DNA of 64,000 nucleotides. It comes from Streptomyces fumanus. GTDB lineage: Bacteria; Actinomycetota; Actinomycetes; Streptomycetales; Streptomycetaceae. Positions 43,477 through 52,633 of the stretch are shown here, one piece after another. The notes below the pieces were generated by a model, which worked only from the letters and a program-made list of their open reading frames with translations, was not told where the DNA came from and searched no databases. The translations under genes were made by a program, and so were the position numbers. Location: contig NZ_BNBI01000006.1 in the NCBI RefSeq assembly GCF_014655295.1, forward strand, positions 248,001 to 312,000, given 5' to 3'. The stretch's first letter is position 1, and each line of letters opens with the position of its first letter.

Positions 43477-44061
43477 TCAGCACAGTGTCACCGCCAGCCG
43501 GGCCGAGGCTCCCGCGCCGACCAGTTTCGCCGCCGTGCCGCGGGGCACCGACAGCACCACCAGCGCCCCGCCGGGCCCGCCGGGCCCGCCAGGCCCGCCC
43601 GGGTCGGCGGTCTCCGGGACCTCGGTGACCCGCGCCCCGCGCGCCAGCACGGAGGTGCCGCCGCCCGCCTCGGCCGCGACCACGTCGACCCGGTCCCCGG
43701 GCCGCAGCAGCCGTACCGTCTCCGCGTCGGCGATCCGCACCGGCGCCGCCACCAGCTTCGCGGCACGCCGCTGTGAATCCTGGCCGGCCGCCGGATGCCC
43801 TCTCGCCCGCCGCTCGTCCCGCGTGTCCGGGCCCGTCGGCGGACCCACCGCCAGCAGTGCCGCCGCCGTGACGGCCAGCCCGGCGGCCACCGCGCGCCGC
43901 CGGTGCCGTACCAGCCGGTCCAGGCGGTGCATCCGGTCGCGTCCGCCGCGCACCCGTACCGGCGCGAAGTGCGGCACCTCGCGGGTGGGCGGGGCGTCGG
44001 TGCCCAACGGGCGGGACAGCGCGGCGTGCGGGGACGGCGGGGGGAGCGGGGCGTAGGACAT
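43477..44061 (-). CDS. SAF-domain membrane protein (CpaB/RcpC-like)
   Basis: 194 residues. A basic cytoplasmic start leads to one membrane segment (AVAAGLAVTAAALLAVG, about 60-78) and a SAF-like beta domain (VAAPVRIADAETVRLLRPGDRVDVVAAE, LVVLSVPRGTAAKL). This is the layout of Flp-pilus or cell-surface assembly proteins. A Gly/Pro repeat (DPGGPGGPGGPGG) interrupts the domain near residue 160. The start could also be the GTG at 44073. Function is inferred only from fold. Confidence 0.75.
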   Translation of the reverse strand: MSYAPLPPPSPHAALSRPLGTDAPPTREVPHFAPVRVRGGRDRMHRLDRLVRHRRRAVAAGLAVTAAALLAVGPPTGPDTRDERRARGHPAAGQDSQRRAAKLVAAPVRIADAETVRLLRPGDRVDVVAAEAGGGTSVLARGARVTEVPETADPGGPGGPGGPGGALVVLSVPRGTAAKLVGAGASARLAVTLC

Positions 44062-44182
44062 GGTGACCACCACCTGCGACGAGGGACCGGCTTGCGCTCA
44101 CCACGATGAGGCCCGGCGCCGCCGCCCGCTGGAGCCGGTGCACTACCGGCCGGTTGTGGACAACCCGCTCACCCGAAGGGGA

Positions 44183-44242
44183 CGTTCCGCCGCCGGGGAC
44201 ATCCCCGTCGGCAGGTCCGGAGCCGTTCCGCCGCCGGGGACA
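44183..44242. repeat. Pair of 19-bp direct repeats between the SAF and mtnP genes
   Basis: CGTTCCGCCGCCGGGGACA at 44183-44201 and again at 44224-44242, near the mtnP 3' end. Role unknown. Confidence 0.6.
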
Positions 44243-44245
44243 CCG

Positions 44246-45088
44246 TTACGGCAGCGCGAACCCCGGGTCCATACCGCCGAGGGCCGTCGCGCACGCGCAG
44301 TCCCGCTCCGTCTCGGCCGGCAGCGCCGCCACCGCGTCGAAGAGCACGCCCCGCAGCCGGTCCACGTTGGCCGCGAAGACCCGCAGCACCTCCTCGTGCG
44401 AGACGCCCTCGCCGCTCTCGGCGCCCGCGTCGAGGTCGGTGACGAGGGTCAGTGACGTGTAGCACAGCTCCAGCTCGCGGGCGAGGGCCGCTTCCGGGTG
44501 GCCGGTCATGCCCACCACCGACCAGCCCTGCGCCTGGTGCCACAACGATTCGGCACGGGTGGAGAAGCGCGGTCCCTCGACCACGACCAGGGTGCCGCCG
44601 TCCACCGCTTCCCAGTCCCGGCCGCGCGCCGCCTTCAGCGCGGCGGCCCGCCCGACCGGGCAGTACGGGTCGGCCAGCGACACGTGCACCACGTTCGGCA
44701 CCGTCCCGTCGGGGCGCGGCAGCCCGTCGAAGTACGTCGTGGCGCGGGACTTGGTGCGGTCCACGAACTGGTCGGGTACCAGCAGCGTGCCGGGCCCGTA
44801 CTCGGGGCGCAGCCCGCCGACCGCGCACGGGCCGAGGACCTGGCGGACGCCGACCGAGCGGAGCGCCCAGAGGTTGGCCCGGTAGTTGATGCGGTGCGGC
44901 GGCAGATGGTGGCCGCGGCCGTGCCGGGGCAGGAAGGCGACCCGCCGGCCGGCGACCTCGCCGAGGAAGAGGGAGTCGCTGGGCGGCCCGTACGGGGTGT
45001 CCACCGCGACCTCGGTCACATCGTCGAGGAACGAGTAGAAACCGGAGCCGCCGATCACGCCGATCTCGGCGTTCGCCTTGTTCGCCAT
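44246..45088 (-). CDS. mtnP: S-methyl-5'-thioadenosine phosphorylase
   Basis: 280 residues of the PNP/MTAP family. Motifs: IGVIGGSGFYSF, the phosphate-binding LPRHGRGHHLPPHRINYRAN, VVVEGPRFSTRAES and GMTGHPEAALARELELCYTSLTLVTDLDAG. It converts methylthioadenosine to adenine and methylthioribose 1-phosphate in the methionine salvage pathway. Single gene; no other mtn genes are in the window. Confidence 0.93.
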   Translation of the reverse strand: MANKANAEIGVIGGSGFYSFLDDVTEVAVDTPYGPPSDSLFLGEVAGRRVAFLPRHGRGHHLPPHRINYRANLWALRSVGVRQVLGPCAVGGLRPEYGPGTLLVPDQFVDRTKSRATTYFDGLPRPDGTVPNVVHVSLADPYCPVGRAAALKAARGRDWEAVDGGTLVVVEGPRFSTRAESLWHQAQGWSVVGMTGHPEAALARELELCYTSLTLVTDLDAGAESGEGVSHEEVLRVFAANVDRLRGVLFDAVAALPAETERDCACATALGGMDPGFALP

Positions 45089-45186
45089 GCCCGCACCCTA
45101 GCCGCCGGCCCCGGGCCGGAGAACGCCGGAGACCCCGTCGTCGGACGACGACGGGGCCCCGGGGAAGAGAACGCTCGTGCGAAGAC

Positions 45187-45492
45187 TCAGGCGGCGCTGG
45201 CCGAGCCCGAGGACGAGGACGACCCGGAGTCCGAGGAGGACGACGAGGACGCCGAAGAGGACGAGGACGAGGAGGACGACGACTTGGACGACGCCGGCGA
45301 GCTGCTCGACGAGGAGCCGCGGCTGTCGTTGCGGTAGAAGCCGGAGCCCTTGAAGACGATGCCGACGGCCGAGAAGACCTTCTTCAGCCGGCCCCCGCAG
45401 TTGGGGCACTCGGTCAGGGCGTCGTCGGTGAACTTCTGCACCGCCTCGAGGCCCTCGCCGCACTCGGTGCACTGGTACTGGTAGGTCGGCAC
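45187..45492 (-). CDS. FmdB-type zinc-ribbon protein with a serine tail
   Basis: 101 residues. The FmdB/CxxC_CXXC ribbon has YQYQCTECGEG and LTECPNCGGRL (four Cys), then VFSAVGIVFKGSGFYRND, which is the family's usual ending. The last 45 residues are nearly all Ser, with some Ala/Gly/Asp. GTG at 45492 follows AGGAAGACA. Role unknown; zinc binding is expected. Confidence 0.88.
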   Translation of the reverse strand: MPTYQYQCTECGEGLEAVQKFTDDALTECPNCGGRLKKVFSAVGIVFKGSGFYRNDSRGSSSSSSPASSKSSSSSSSSSSASSSSSSDSGSSSSSGSASAA

Positions 45493-45559
45493 TGTCTTCC
45501 TCCTGGCACTCTCACTCAATGAGTGCTAACGACGGTCCATAGTGACGTATTCCTCGGCA

Positions 45560-46858
45560 TCAGTCCACTGCGACGGGCGAGCGGTGATCCACGCCACGTG
45601 CCACGGTCCGTCCACCGGGCCGCCCCGACAGGTGGGCGCGCAGCGCGAGCAGCGTGCCCAGGGCGAGCACCGTGCCGCCCATCGGCACCAGGAAACCGGC
45701 GCCGTCCCACAGGCGGTCCTCGGCCTGCCCGGCGACGGTCACGGCCGCCGCCTGGCCGAGGGCGACCGCGCCGGTCAGCCAGGTGAACGCCTCGGTACGG
45801 GCCCCGGCCGGGACCAGGCTCTCCACCAGGGTGTAGCCGGTGATCAGGGCGGGCGCGATGCACACGCCGACCAGCAGGCCGAGCCCGGCCAGCAGCGGCA
45901 CCGAGTGCGCGGCCCACAGGCCGGACGTGGTCACCGCCAGGGCGGTGTAGCCGACGAGGAGGCGGCGGCGCGGGGCGACCTTCCAGGCGATGGCGCCGCA
46001 GACGACGCCGGAGAGCATGTTTCCCGCGGCGAAGACGCCGTAGAGGACGCCGTTCAGGCCGGGCTCGCCGATCGACTCGGTGAACGCGGCCAGCGACACC
46101 TGCATGCCGCCGAAGACCGAGCCGATGCCGAGGAAGGCGACGATCAGCACGCGTACGCCGGGGACGCGCAGCGCCGGGACGGGCGCCACGCGCGCGTGCC
46201 CCGCGTCGGCGCCCGTGCCGGGGCCGAGGCGGCCGACGGCCGGCTGGGTGCGCTTCTGGGCGGCGAACAGCAGGCCGCCCAGCAGGGTGAGCGCGGCCTC
46301 CGTGACCAGCCCGGCGGCCGGGTCGACGGCCGTGCACAGGGCGGTGGCCAGCAGCGGGCCGATGACGAAGGTCAGCTCGTCGGTGACGGACTCGAAGGCC
46401 GCCGCGGTGGACATCAGGGGCGAGCCCTTGAGCGCCACGCCCCAGCGGGCGCGCACCATGGGCCCGATCTGCGGCACCGAGGCCCCGGTGGGCACGGCCG
46501 CCGCGAACAGCGCCCACAGGGGCGCGTCCGCGAGCGCCAGGCCGGTCAGCGCCAGCCCGGACAGGACGTGCGCCAGGACGCCGGGGACGAGCACGGCACG
46601 CTGCCCGTAGCGGTCGGCGAGCCGGCCGCTGTAGGGCGCGAACACGGCCATGGAGACGCCGGTGACGGCCGCGGCGGCGCCGGCCGCGCCGTAGGAGCCG
46701 GTGGTGTGCTGGACGAGGAGGACGATGGAGATCGTCAGCATCGCGAACGGCTGGCGTGCCGCGAAGCCGGGGAGCAGGAACGTCCAGGCGCCGCGGGTGC
46801 GCAGCAACTGGCCGTATCCGGGACGGGTCCTCTTCGCCGGGGTGACCGTGGGTGCCAC
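45560..46858 (-). CDS. MFS transporter
   Basis: 432 residues with 12 predicted helices. Motif A-like YSGRLADRYGQR lies after helix 2. It resembles actinobacterial MFS proteins of the sugar-efflux type; no substrate can be assigned. GTG start at 46858. The 300 bases upstream hold no gene but include the C-rich tract at 47115-47150. Confidence 0.87.
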   Translation of the reverse strand: MAPTVTPAKRTRPGYGQLLRTRGAWTFLLPGFAARQPFAMLTISIVLLVQHTTGSYGAAGAAAAVTGVSMAVFAPYSGRLADRYGQRAVLVPGVLAHVLSGLALTGLALADAPLWALFAAAVPTGASVPQIGPMVRARWGVALKGSPLMSTAAAFESVTDELTFVIGPLLATALCTAVDPAAGLVTEAALTLLGGLLFAAQKRTQPAVGRLGPGTGADAGHARVAPVPALRVPGVRVLIVAFLGIGSVFGGMQVSLAAFTESIGEPGLNGVLYGVFAAGNMLSGVVCGAIAWKVAPRRRLLVGYTALAVTTSGLWAAHSVPLLAGLGLLVGVCIAPALITGYTLVESLVPAGARTEAFTWLTGAVALGQAAAVTVAGQAEDRLWDGAGFLVPMGGTVLALGTLLALRAHLSGRPGGRTVARGVDHRSPVAVD

Positions 46859-47114
46859 GGTCCGTGCCTTTCCGCCGCCTGGTAGCGCGGTCGCCGGTCA
46901 GGGCGCGCGCCGAGAGCTGTCCTCTTGCGCGGACTGCGGTAGATACCGGAACCCGCCCTCTGGAGGGGGACGCGCGCGGGAGGCGCGTCACGGGGCGGAC
47001 CGGCCGCCATACGGTCGCGCCAGCTCTGCGTCAGGCAGAGTTGGTTCGATCAGGTGACCGCTTCATCGTACAGGGACACCCGGCCGGACCCGGGCGGCTC
47101 AGCCACCCGGCCGG

Positions 47115-47150
47115 CCCCGCCCCCCGCAGCCCCCCCCCCGCAGCCCCCCC
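47115..47150 (-). other. G-rich tract (potential G-quadruplex) downstream of the antiporter
   Basis: On the minus strand, runs of 8, 9, 6 and 4 G are separated by 1-4 bases, starting about 15 bases past the antiporter stop. It would appear in that transcript's 3' end. Confidence 0.6.
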
Positions 47151-47164
47151 CGCAAGCGCGCCCC

Positions 47165-48679
47165 TCACCCGGCCCCCCGCCGCTCCGCCGCGCCGCCCGT
47201 GCCCAGCCAACTGGCGAGTTTGCCGCCGCGGCCGACCGCGCGCAGGCGTTCCTCGGCGGCGTCGCGGACCGGGTCGGTGGCGACCACCAGGAGTTCGTCG
47301 CCGCGCCGCAGCACGGTGGTGGGGGCCGGTACGAAGGAGGTGCCGTCGCGGACGACGAGGGTGACGGCGGACCCGGCGGGCAGCCGCAGCTCGGCCACCT
47401 CCACGCCGTGCATCCGGGAGCCCTTGGGGATGGCGACCGACAACAGGTGCCCGCTCAGCCGTTCCAGGGGCGCGGACTCGATGCCGAGGTCGGCGGCCTC
47501 CGAGTCGTCGCCCAGCCGCAGCTTGCGGCCCAGCCAGGGCAGAGTCGGGCCCTGGACGAGTGTGTAGACGACGACCAGGACGAAGACGATGTTGAAGATG
47601 CGCTGGCTGCCCTGGACGCCCTCGACCATGGGGATGGTCGCCAGGATGATGGGGACCGCGCCGCGCAGTCCCGCCCAGGACATCAGGGTCTGCTCCTGCC
47701 AGGGCACCCGGAACGGCAGCAGGCACAGCACCACGCTCAGCGGCCGGGCCACCATGGTGAGCACCAGGCCGATCAGCAGGGCGGGCAGGATGTCGTCGCC
47801 CAGTTCGTGCGGGGTGACCAGCAGGCCGAGCAGCACGAACATGCCGATCTGGGCGATCCAGCCGAGCCCGTCGGCGAAGCCGCGGGTGGCCGGCCAGTGC
47901 GGCAGCCGGGCGTTGCCCATCACCATGGCGGCCAGGTAGACGGCGAGGAAGCCGCTGCCGTGGGCCATGGCACCGGCGGCGTAGGCGGTGACGGCGATCG
48001 CCATGACGGCGATGGGGTAGAGGCCGGAGGCGGGCAGCGCCACGTGTCTGAGGCCCCAGGAGCCCAGCCAGCCGACCGCGAGGCCGATGGCCGCGCCGAT
48101 GGCCAGCTCCAGCAGGATCTCGCCCAGCAGCACGTACCAGTGCTCCATCGGGCCGGCCGTGGAGAAGGCGACCACCAGGATGACGACGGGGGCGTCGTTG
48201 AAGCCGGACTCGGCCTCCAGGGTGCCCGTTATCCGCGCGGGGAGCGGGATGCGGCGCAGTACGGAGAAGACGGCCGCCGCGTCCGTGGAGGACACCACCG
48301 CCCCGATGATCAGCGCCTGCCGCCACTCCAGGCCCGTCAGGTAGTGGGCGCCGGCCGCGGTGACGCCGACGCTGACGGCGACCCCGGCCAGGGCCAGGGC
48401 GGAGGCGGCGGGCAGGGCGGGTCGGATCTCCGTCCACTTCGTGCCGAGGCCGCCCTCGGCGAGGATGACGACCAGGGCGGCGTATCCGATGACCTGGGTG
48501 AGTTCGGCGTTGTCGAAGTGGATGTCGCCGAGGCCGTCCTGGCCCATGGCGATGCCGATGGCGAGGTAGACGAGCAGGCTGGGCAGTCCGCTGCGCGAGG
48601 AGATCCGGACCGCGGCCACCGCGACGAGCAGGACGAGCGAGCAGACGAGCAGGAGCTGGTTGAGGTGGTGAACAGTCAG
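47165..48679 (-). CDS. Potassium/proton antiporter (CPA family, NhaP2-like)
   Basis: About 504 residues, 12-13 membrane helices with the CPA motifs GAVVSSTDAAAVFSVL and ESGFNDAPVVIL (the conserved Asp pair) and GLRGAVPIILATIP. A C-terminal TrkA-C-like domain follows (about 410-490). The most likely start is a CTG at 48679 preceded by AGGAAGG; a TTG at 48733 is the first usable standard start. It exports K+ or Na+ in exchange for protons. An inverted repeat ACTAGTT/AACTAGT lies upstream. Confidence 0.88.
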   Translation of the reverse strand: MTVHHLNQLLLVCSLVLLVAVAAVRISSRSGLPSLLVYLAIGIAMGQDGLGDIHFDNAELTQVIGYAALVVILAEGGLGTKWTEIRPALPAASALALAGVAVSVGVTAAGAHYLTGLEWRQALIIGAVVSSTDAAAVFSVLRRIPLPARITGTLEAESGFNDAPVVILVVAFSTAGPMEHWYVLLGEILLELAIGAAIGLAVGWLGSWGLRHVALPASGLYPIAVMAIAVTAYAAGAMAHGSGFLAVYLAAMVMGNARLPHWPATRGFADGLGWIAQIGMFVLLGLLVTPHELGDDILPALLIGLVLTMVARPLSVVLCLLPFRVPWQEQTLMSWAGLRGAVPIILATIPMVEGVQGSQRIFNIVFVLVVVYTLVQGPTLPWLGRKLRLGDDSEAADLGIESAPLERLSGHLLSVAIPKGSRMHGVEVAELRLPAGSAVTLVVRDGTSFVPAPTTVLRRGDELLVVATDPVRDAAEERLRAVGRGGKLASWLGTGGAAERRGAG

Positions 48680-48709
48680 CGGCCGTTCCTTCCTGACAGA
48701 AGAGACATG

Positions 48710-48738
48710 ACTAGTTGGCTGGAAAAGACACAACTAGT
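48710..48738. promoter_or_regulatory. ACTAGTT...AACTAGT inverted repeat
   Basis: Perfect 7-bp arms (48710-48716, 48732-48738) with a 15-base spacer in the AT-richer region between the antiporter and the acylase gene. Possible operator. Confidence 0.45.
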
Positions 48739-48931
48739 TCGTTACCTTACCTAACTCTTGACGATTTCTTGACGCGGACCTTGGCAAGATCGAACGCCCG
48801 TACCCGCTGGTTCCCGACTCCGCGTCAAGGCGCGCCGGACCCTGCGCCTATGGTTGCTCCAGCGCTCAAGAGACGCTCAGCAGAAAGCACAGCCCGCCCC
48901 TGCCGCTCGTGTTAGGACAGCAAGGACAGCG

Positions 48932-51805
48932 ATGCCCCCCACCAACACCGCCTCTTCGGGTCAGCAGCCCGCCAAGTCGCGCAGGAAGAAGGGGCGCAGA
49001 GCCCGACTGATCGTCCTCGTGCTGGTCCTGGCCCTCATCGGCGGCCTGGCCTACGGGGCGTACTGGTCGGTCAGTACCGTCCGCGCCTCCTTCCCGCAGA
49101 CCAAGGGCTCCCTCACCCTGGACGGCCTCTCGGGCCCGGTCGACGTCAAGCGCGACGACTACGGCATCCCGCAGATCTACGCCTCCACCGACGAGGACCT
49201 CTTCATGGCGCAGGGCTTCGTCCAGGCGCAGGACCGGTTCTACGAGATGGACGTGCGCCGGCACATGACCTCCGGGCGCCTGTCGGAGATGTTCGGCAAG
49301 AGCCAGGTCGAGAACGACGAGTTCCTGCGCACCCTGGGCTGGGACCGGGTGGCGAAGGAGGAGTACGACAAGAAGCTGTCGGCCGGCACGAAGAAGTACC
49401 TCCAGGCGTACGCCAAGGGGGTCAACGCCTACCTGGCGGGCAAGGACGGCGCGGAGATCTCCCTGGAGTACGCCGCCCTGGGCTTCACCAACGACTACAA
49501 GCCCCGGAAGTGGACCCCGGTCGACTCGGTCTCCTGGCTGAAGGCGATGGCCTGGGACCTGCGCGGCAACATGCAGGACGAGATCGACCGCGCCCTGATG
49601 ACCAGCCGCCTCGGCCCCAAGCAGATCGCCGACCTCTACCCGGAGTACCCGTACGACCGGCACGAGACGATCGTCCAGGAGGGCCAGTACGACGAGCTGA
49701 CGGGCACCTTCTCCGGCGGCGACGGCGGCACGACGGGCACCTCCGGTACCTCGGGCACCAGCGGCACCACCGGCACCGGCGGAACGACCGGCACCACCGG
49801 CACCGGAGGAACCACCGGCACCACGGGCACCGGAGGAACCACCGGCACGGGCGGCACCACCGGCACCACCTCAGGCACCTCGGGCACCACCTCCGGCACC
49901 TCCGCCCTCCAGAGCCAGCTCTCCGGCCTCCAGGGCGTCCTGGAGGACCTCCCCACGGCCGTCGGCGTCAACGGCAACGGCATCGGCTCCAACGCCTGGG
50001 TGGTGTCCGGCAAGCACACCATCACCGGCAAGCCGCTGCTCGCCAACGACCCGCACCTCTCCCCGTCGCTGCCCTCCGTCTGGTACCAGATGGGCCTGCA
50101 CTGCCGCAGCGTCTCGGCGAAGTGCCAGTACGACGTCACCGGCTACACCTTCGCCGGGATGCCCGGCGTCATCGTCGGCCACAACCAGAAGATCGCCTGG
50201 GGCCTGACCAACTCCGGCGTCGACGTCACCGACCTCTACCTGGAGAAGATCACCGCCGACGGCTACCAGTACGACGGCAAGGTGGTCCCCTTCGACACCC
50301 GCGAGGAGACCATCAAGGTCGCCGGCGGCAGGTCCAAGAAGATCGTCGTCCGCACCACCAACAACGGGCCGCTGCTCTCCGACCGCGACAACGAACTCGT
50401 CAAGGTCGGCAAGAAGGCCACCGTCGACGCCGCCGCCCCCGACCGCGGCGACGGCTACGGCGTCGCCCTGCGCTGGACCGCCCTGGACCCCGGCACCACC
50501 ATGGACGCCGTCTTCGCGATCGACCGCGCGAAGAACTGGGAGGAGTTCCGCGCGGGCGCCGCCCTGTTCGACGTGCCCTCGCAGAACCTGGTGTACGCCG
50601 ACGCCGACCACATCGGCTACACGCTCCCCGGGCAGATCCCGATCCGCGCCGAGAAGCACGACGGCTCCCTCCCCGCGCCGGGCTGGGACCCCGCCTACCG
50701 CTGGACCGGCCAGTACATCGAGGACGACCAACTGCCCTACGAGTACGACCCCGAGCGCGGCTACATCGTCACCGCCAACCAGGCCGTCGTCGACCAGGAC
50801 GACTACCCCTACACCCTCACCACGGACTGGGGCTACGGCACCCGCAGCCAGCGGATCACCGAGCTGATCGAGCAGAAGATCGAGGACGGCGGCAAGATCT
50901 CCACCGACGACATGCGGCAGATGCAGCTCGACAACAGCAACGAGATCGCCCGCAAGCTGGTGCCCCTGCTGCTGAAGATCGACGTCGACGACAAGGACGT
51001 CCGGCAGGCGCAGAAGCTCCTGGAGGGCTGGGACTACACCCAGGACGCCGACTCGGCCGCCGCCGCGTACTTCAACGCCGTCTGGCGCAACATCCTCAAG
51101 CTCGCCTTCGGCAACAAGCTGCCCAAGGAGCTGCGCGTCGAGGGCCAGTGCCTGTGGGTCGACCCGGTCAACACCACCGGCCCGGCCGACGAGGAGCAGA
51201 AGGTCCGCGAGTGCGGCCGGCGCGACGCCGACGAGGCGCAGCCCGACGGCGGCGACCGCTGGTTCGAGGTGGTGCGCACCCTGATGGACGACGAGGACAG
51301 CGACTGGTGGACCACGCCCGCCAGCGGCACCCGCAAGGGCGCCGACCACGACCGCGACGACCTGTTCAAGCGCGCCATGATCGACGCCCGCTGGGAGCTG
51401 ACCGCCAAGCTCGGCAAGGACATCGACACCTGGAGCTGGGGCCGGCTGCACCGCCTGTTCCTGAAGAACCAGACCCTGGGCACCTCCGGCCCCGGCTTCC
51501 TCAAGTACGCGCTCAACCGCGGCCCCTGGAAGCTCAGCGGCGGCGAGGCGGCGGTCAACGCCACCGGCTGGAACGCGGCCGGCGGCTACGGCGTCGTCTG
51601 GGTGCCGTCGATGCGGATGGTGGTCAACCTCGGCGACCTCGACAAGTCCCGCTGGATCAACCTCAGCGGCGCCTCGGGCCACGCCTACAGCGCCCACTAC
51701 ACCGACCAGACCGGCAAGTGGGCCAAGGGCGAGCTGCTGCCCTGGTCGTTCTCCGACAAGGCGGTCCAGGACAGCACCACCGACACCCTGGTGCTCAAGC
51801 CCTAG
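48932..51805 (+). CDS. Penicillin acylase family hydrolase
   Basis: 957 residues of the Ntn-hydrolase penicillin acylase family, which cleaves acyl amides (including acyl-homoserine lactones or beta-lactam side chains). One N-terminal membrane anchor (about 26-46). The alpha-chain region contains DDYGIPQIYA. The nucleophile after self-cleavage is Ser353 in GNGIGSNAWVVSG. The linker upstream (about 262-324) is an unusual Thr/Gly/Ser repeat. GGACAGCG precedes the ATG at 48932. The real substrate is unknown. Confidence 0.9.
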   Translation: MPPTNTASSGQQPAKSRRKKGRRARLIVLVLVLALIGGLAYGAYWSVSTVRASFPQTKGSLTLDGLSGPVDVKRDDYGIPQIYASTDEDLFMAQGFVQAQDRFYEMDVRRHMTSGRLSEMFGKSQVENDEFLRTLGWDRVAKEEYDKKLSAGTKKYLQAYAKGVNAYLAGKDGAEISLEYAALGFTNDYKPRKWTPVDSVSWLKAMAWDLRGNMQDEIDRALMTSRLGPKQIADLYPEYPYDRHETIVQEGQYDELTGTFSGGDGGTTGTSGTSGTSGTTGTGGTTGTTGTGGTTGTTGTGGTTGTGGTTGTTSGTSGTTSGTSALQSQLSGLQGVLEDLPTAVGVNGNGIGSNAWVVSGKHTITGKPLLANDPHLSPSLPSVWYQMGLHCRSVSAKCQYDVTGYTFAGMPGVIVGHNQKIAWGLTNSGVDVTDLYLEKITADGYQYDGKVVPFDTREETIKVAGGRSKKIVVRTTNNGPLLSDRDNELVKVGKKATVDAAAPDRGDGYGVALRWTALDPGTTMDAVFAIDRAKNWEEFRAGAALFDVPSQNLVYADADHIGYTLPGQIPIRAEKHDGSLPAPGWDPAYRWTGQYIEDDQLPYEYDPERGYIVTANQAVVDQDDYPYTLTTDWGYGTRSQRITELIEQKIEDGGKISTDDMRQMQLDNSNEIARKLVPLLLKIDVDDKDVRQAQKLLEGWDYTQDADSAAAAYFNAVWRNILKLAFGNKLPKELRVEGQCLWVDPVNTTGPADEEQKVRECGRRDADEAQPDGGDRWFEVVRTLMDDEDSDWWTTPASGTRKGADHDRDDLFKRAMIDARWELTAKLGKDIDTWSWGRLHRLFLKNQTLGTSGPGFLKYALNRGPWKLSGGEAAVNATGWNAAGGYGVVWVPSMRMVVNLGDLDKSRWINLSGASGHAYSAHYTDQTGKWAKGELLPWSFSDKAVQDSTTDTLVLKP
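49715..49903 (+). repeat. Thr-Gly repeat in the acylase linker
   Basis: ACCACCGGCACCGG-type codon repeats encode GTTGTGG and GTSGT motifs, 63 residues just before the self-cleavage serine. Confidence 0.8.
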
Positions 51806-51819
51806 GCGACACCCCGGCA

Positions 51820-51853
51820 CGACGGCCCCTCACGCGCGCGTGGGGGGCCGTCG
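51820..51853. terminator. Hairpin between the acylase and cyclo-ligase genes
   Basis: Arms CGACGGCCCC (51820-51829) and GGGGCCGTCG (51844-51853). Bidirectional terminator for two convergent genes. Confidence 0.7.
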
Positions 51854-51926
51854 CCGTACACAGCCACCGCGCGTGAGAACCGCCGCGTGGCTCAGCCCGC
51901 ACGCCGCCCCCGGCCGACCGCGCCGC

Positions 51927-52541
51927 TCAGCCCAGACGCCGCACCCCCGACGGCGTCACCACCGCGTCCACCGGCCGGTCGTGCCGCTCGGCGGGGACAC
52001 GCGCGACGACCTCCCAGTCGTAGAGCAGCACCAGCAGCGCCGGACGCGCCCCCGCCCGGTCCAGCCGGGCCAGCACCCGGTCGTAGGAGCCGCCGCCGCG
52101 CCCGAGCCGCATTCCGCGCGGGTCGACCGCCAGGCCCGGCAGCAGCACCGCGTCCGCGCCGGTCACCGCCTCGGGGCCGAGCCGCTCGCCGGCCGGCTCC
52201 CACAGCGCCATCCGCCCGCCGTGCCGCACCCGCGCGAGGGAGCCCTCCCCGGCGTAGGCGCCCCAGTCCAGGTCGCCGTCGGGCAGCAGGACCGGGAGCA
52301 GGACCCGTGTGCCCCGCGCGCGCAGCGCGTCCAGCAGCGCGAGCGTGCCGGGCTCGGCGCCCACGGAGACGTACGCCGCCACCGTGCGCGCCCCCGCCAG
52401 CTCCGGCAGCCCGAGCGCCCGCCCGGCCAGCGCCCCGGCGGTTTCCCGCAGGTCATCCGCCGTCAACCTGTTCCTCACCGCGAGGAGTTCCCGCCGCAAC
52501 CTGCGCTTGTCAGACTCGGCCGCGGTCTCACTGTGCGTCAT
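51927..52541 (-). CDS. 5-formyltetrahydrofolate cyclo-ligase
   Basis: 204 residues. Family motifs: KRRLRRELLAVRNRL at the start (ATP/phosphate site), ALWEPAG, and VDPRGMRLGRGGGSYDR (the conserved G-x-R-L-G-x-G-x-G-Y-Y/D signature). It converts 5-formyl-THF to 5,10-methenyl-THF with ATP. The ATG at 52541 follows GGGAGTGACC. It is divergent from galU. Confidence 0.93.
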   Translation of the reverse strand: MTHSETAAESDKRRLRRELLAVRNRLTADDLRETAGALAGRALGLPELAGARTVAAYVSVGAEPGTLALLDALRARGTRVLLPVLLPDGDLDWGAYAGEGSLARVRHGGRMALWEPAGERLGPEAVTGADAVLLPGLAVDPRGMRLGRGGGSYDRVLARLDRAGARPALLVLLYDWEVVARVPAERHDRPVDAVVTPSGVRRLG

Positions 52542-52633
52542 GGTCACTCCCGTACGGTTCCAATGCGCTCATATGAGCGTCAAGCGGCTGGAGTCACAGA
52601 ATCCGCCCAATGACACCGGATATGGTGGCGGGC

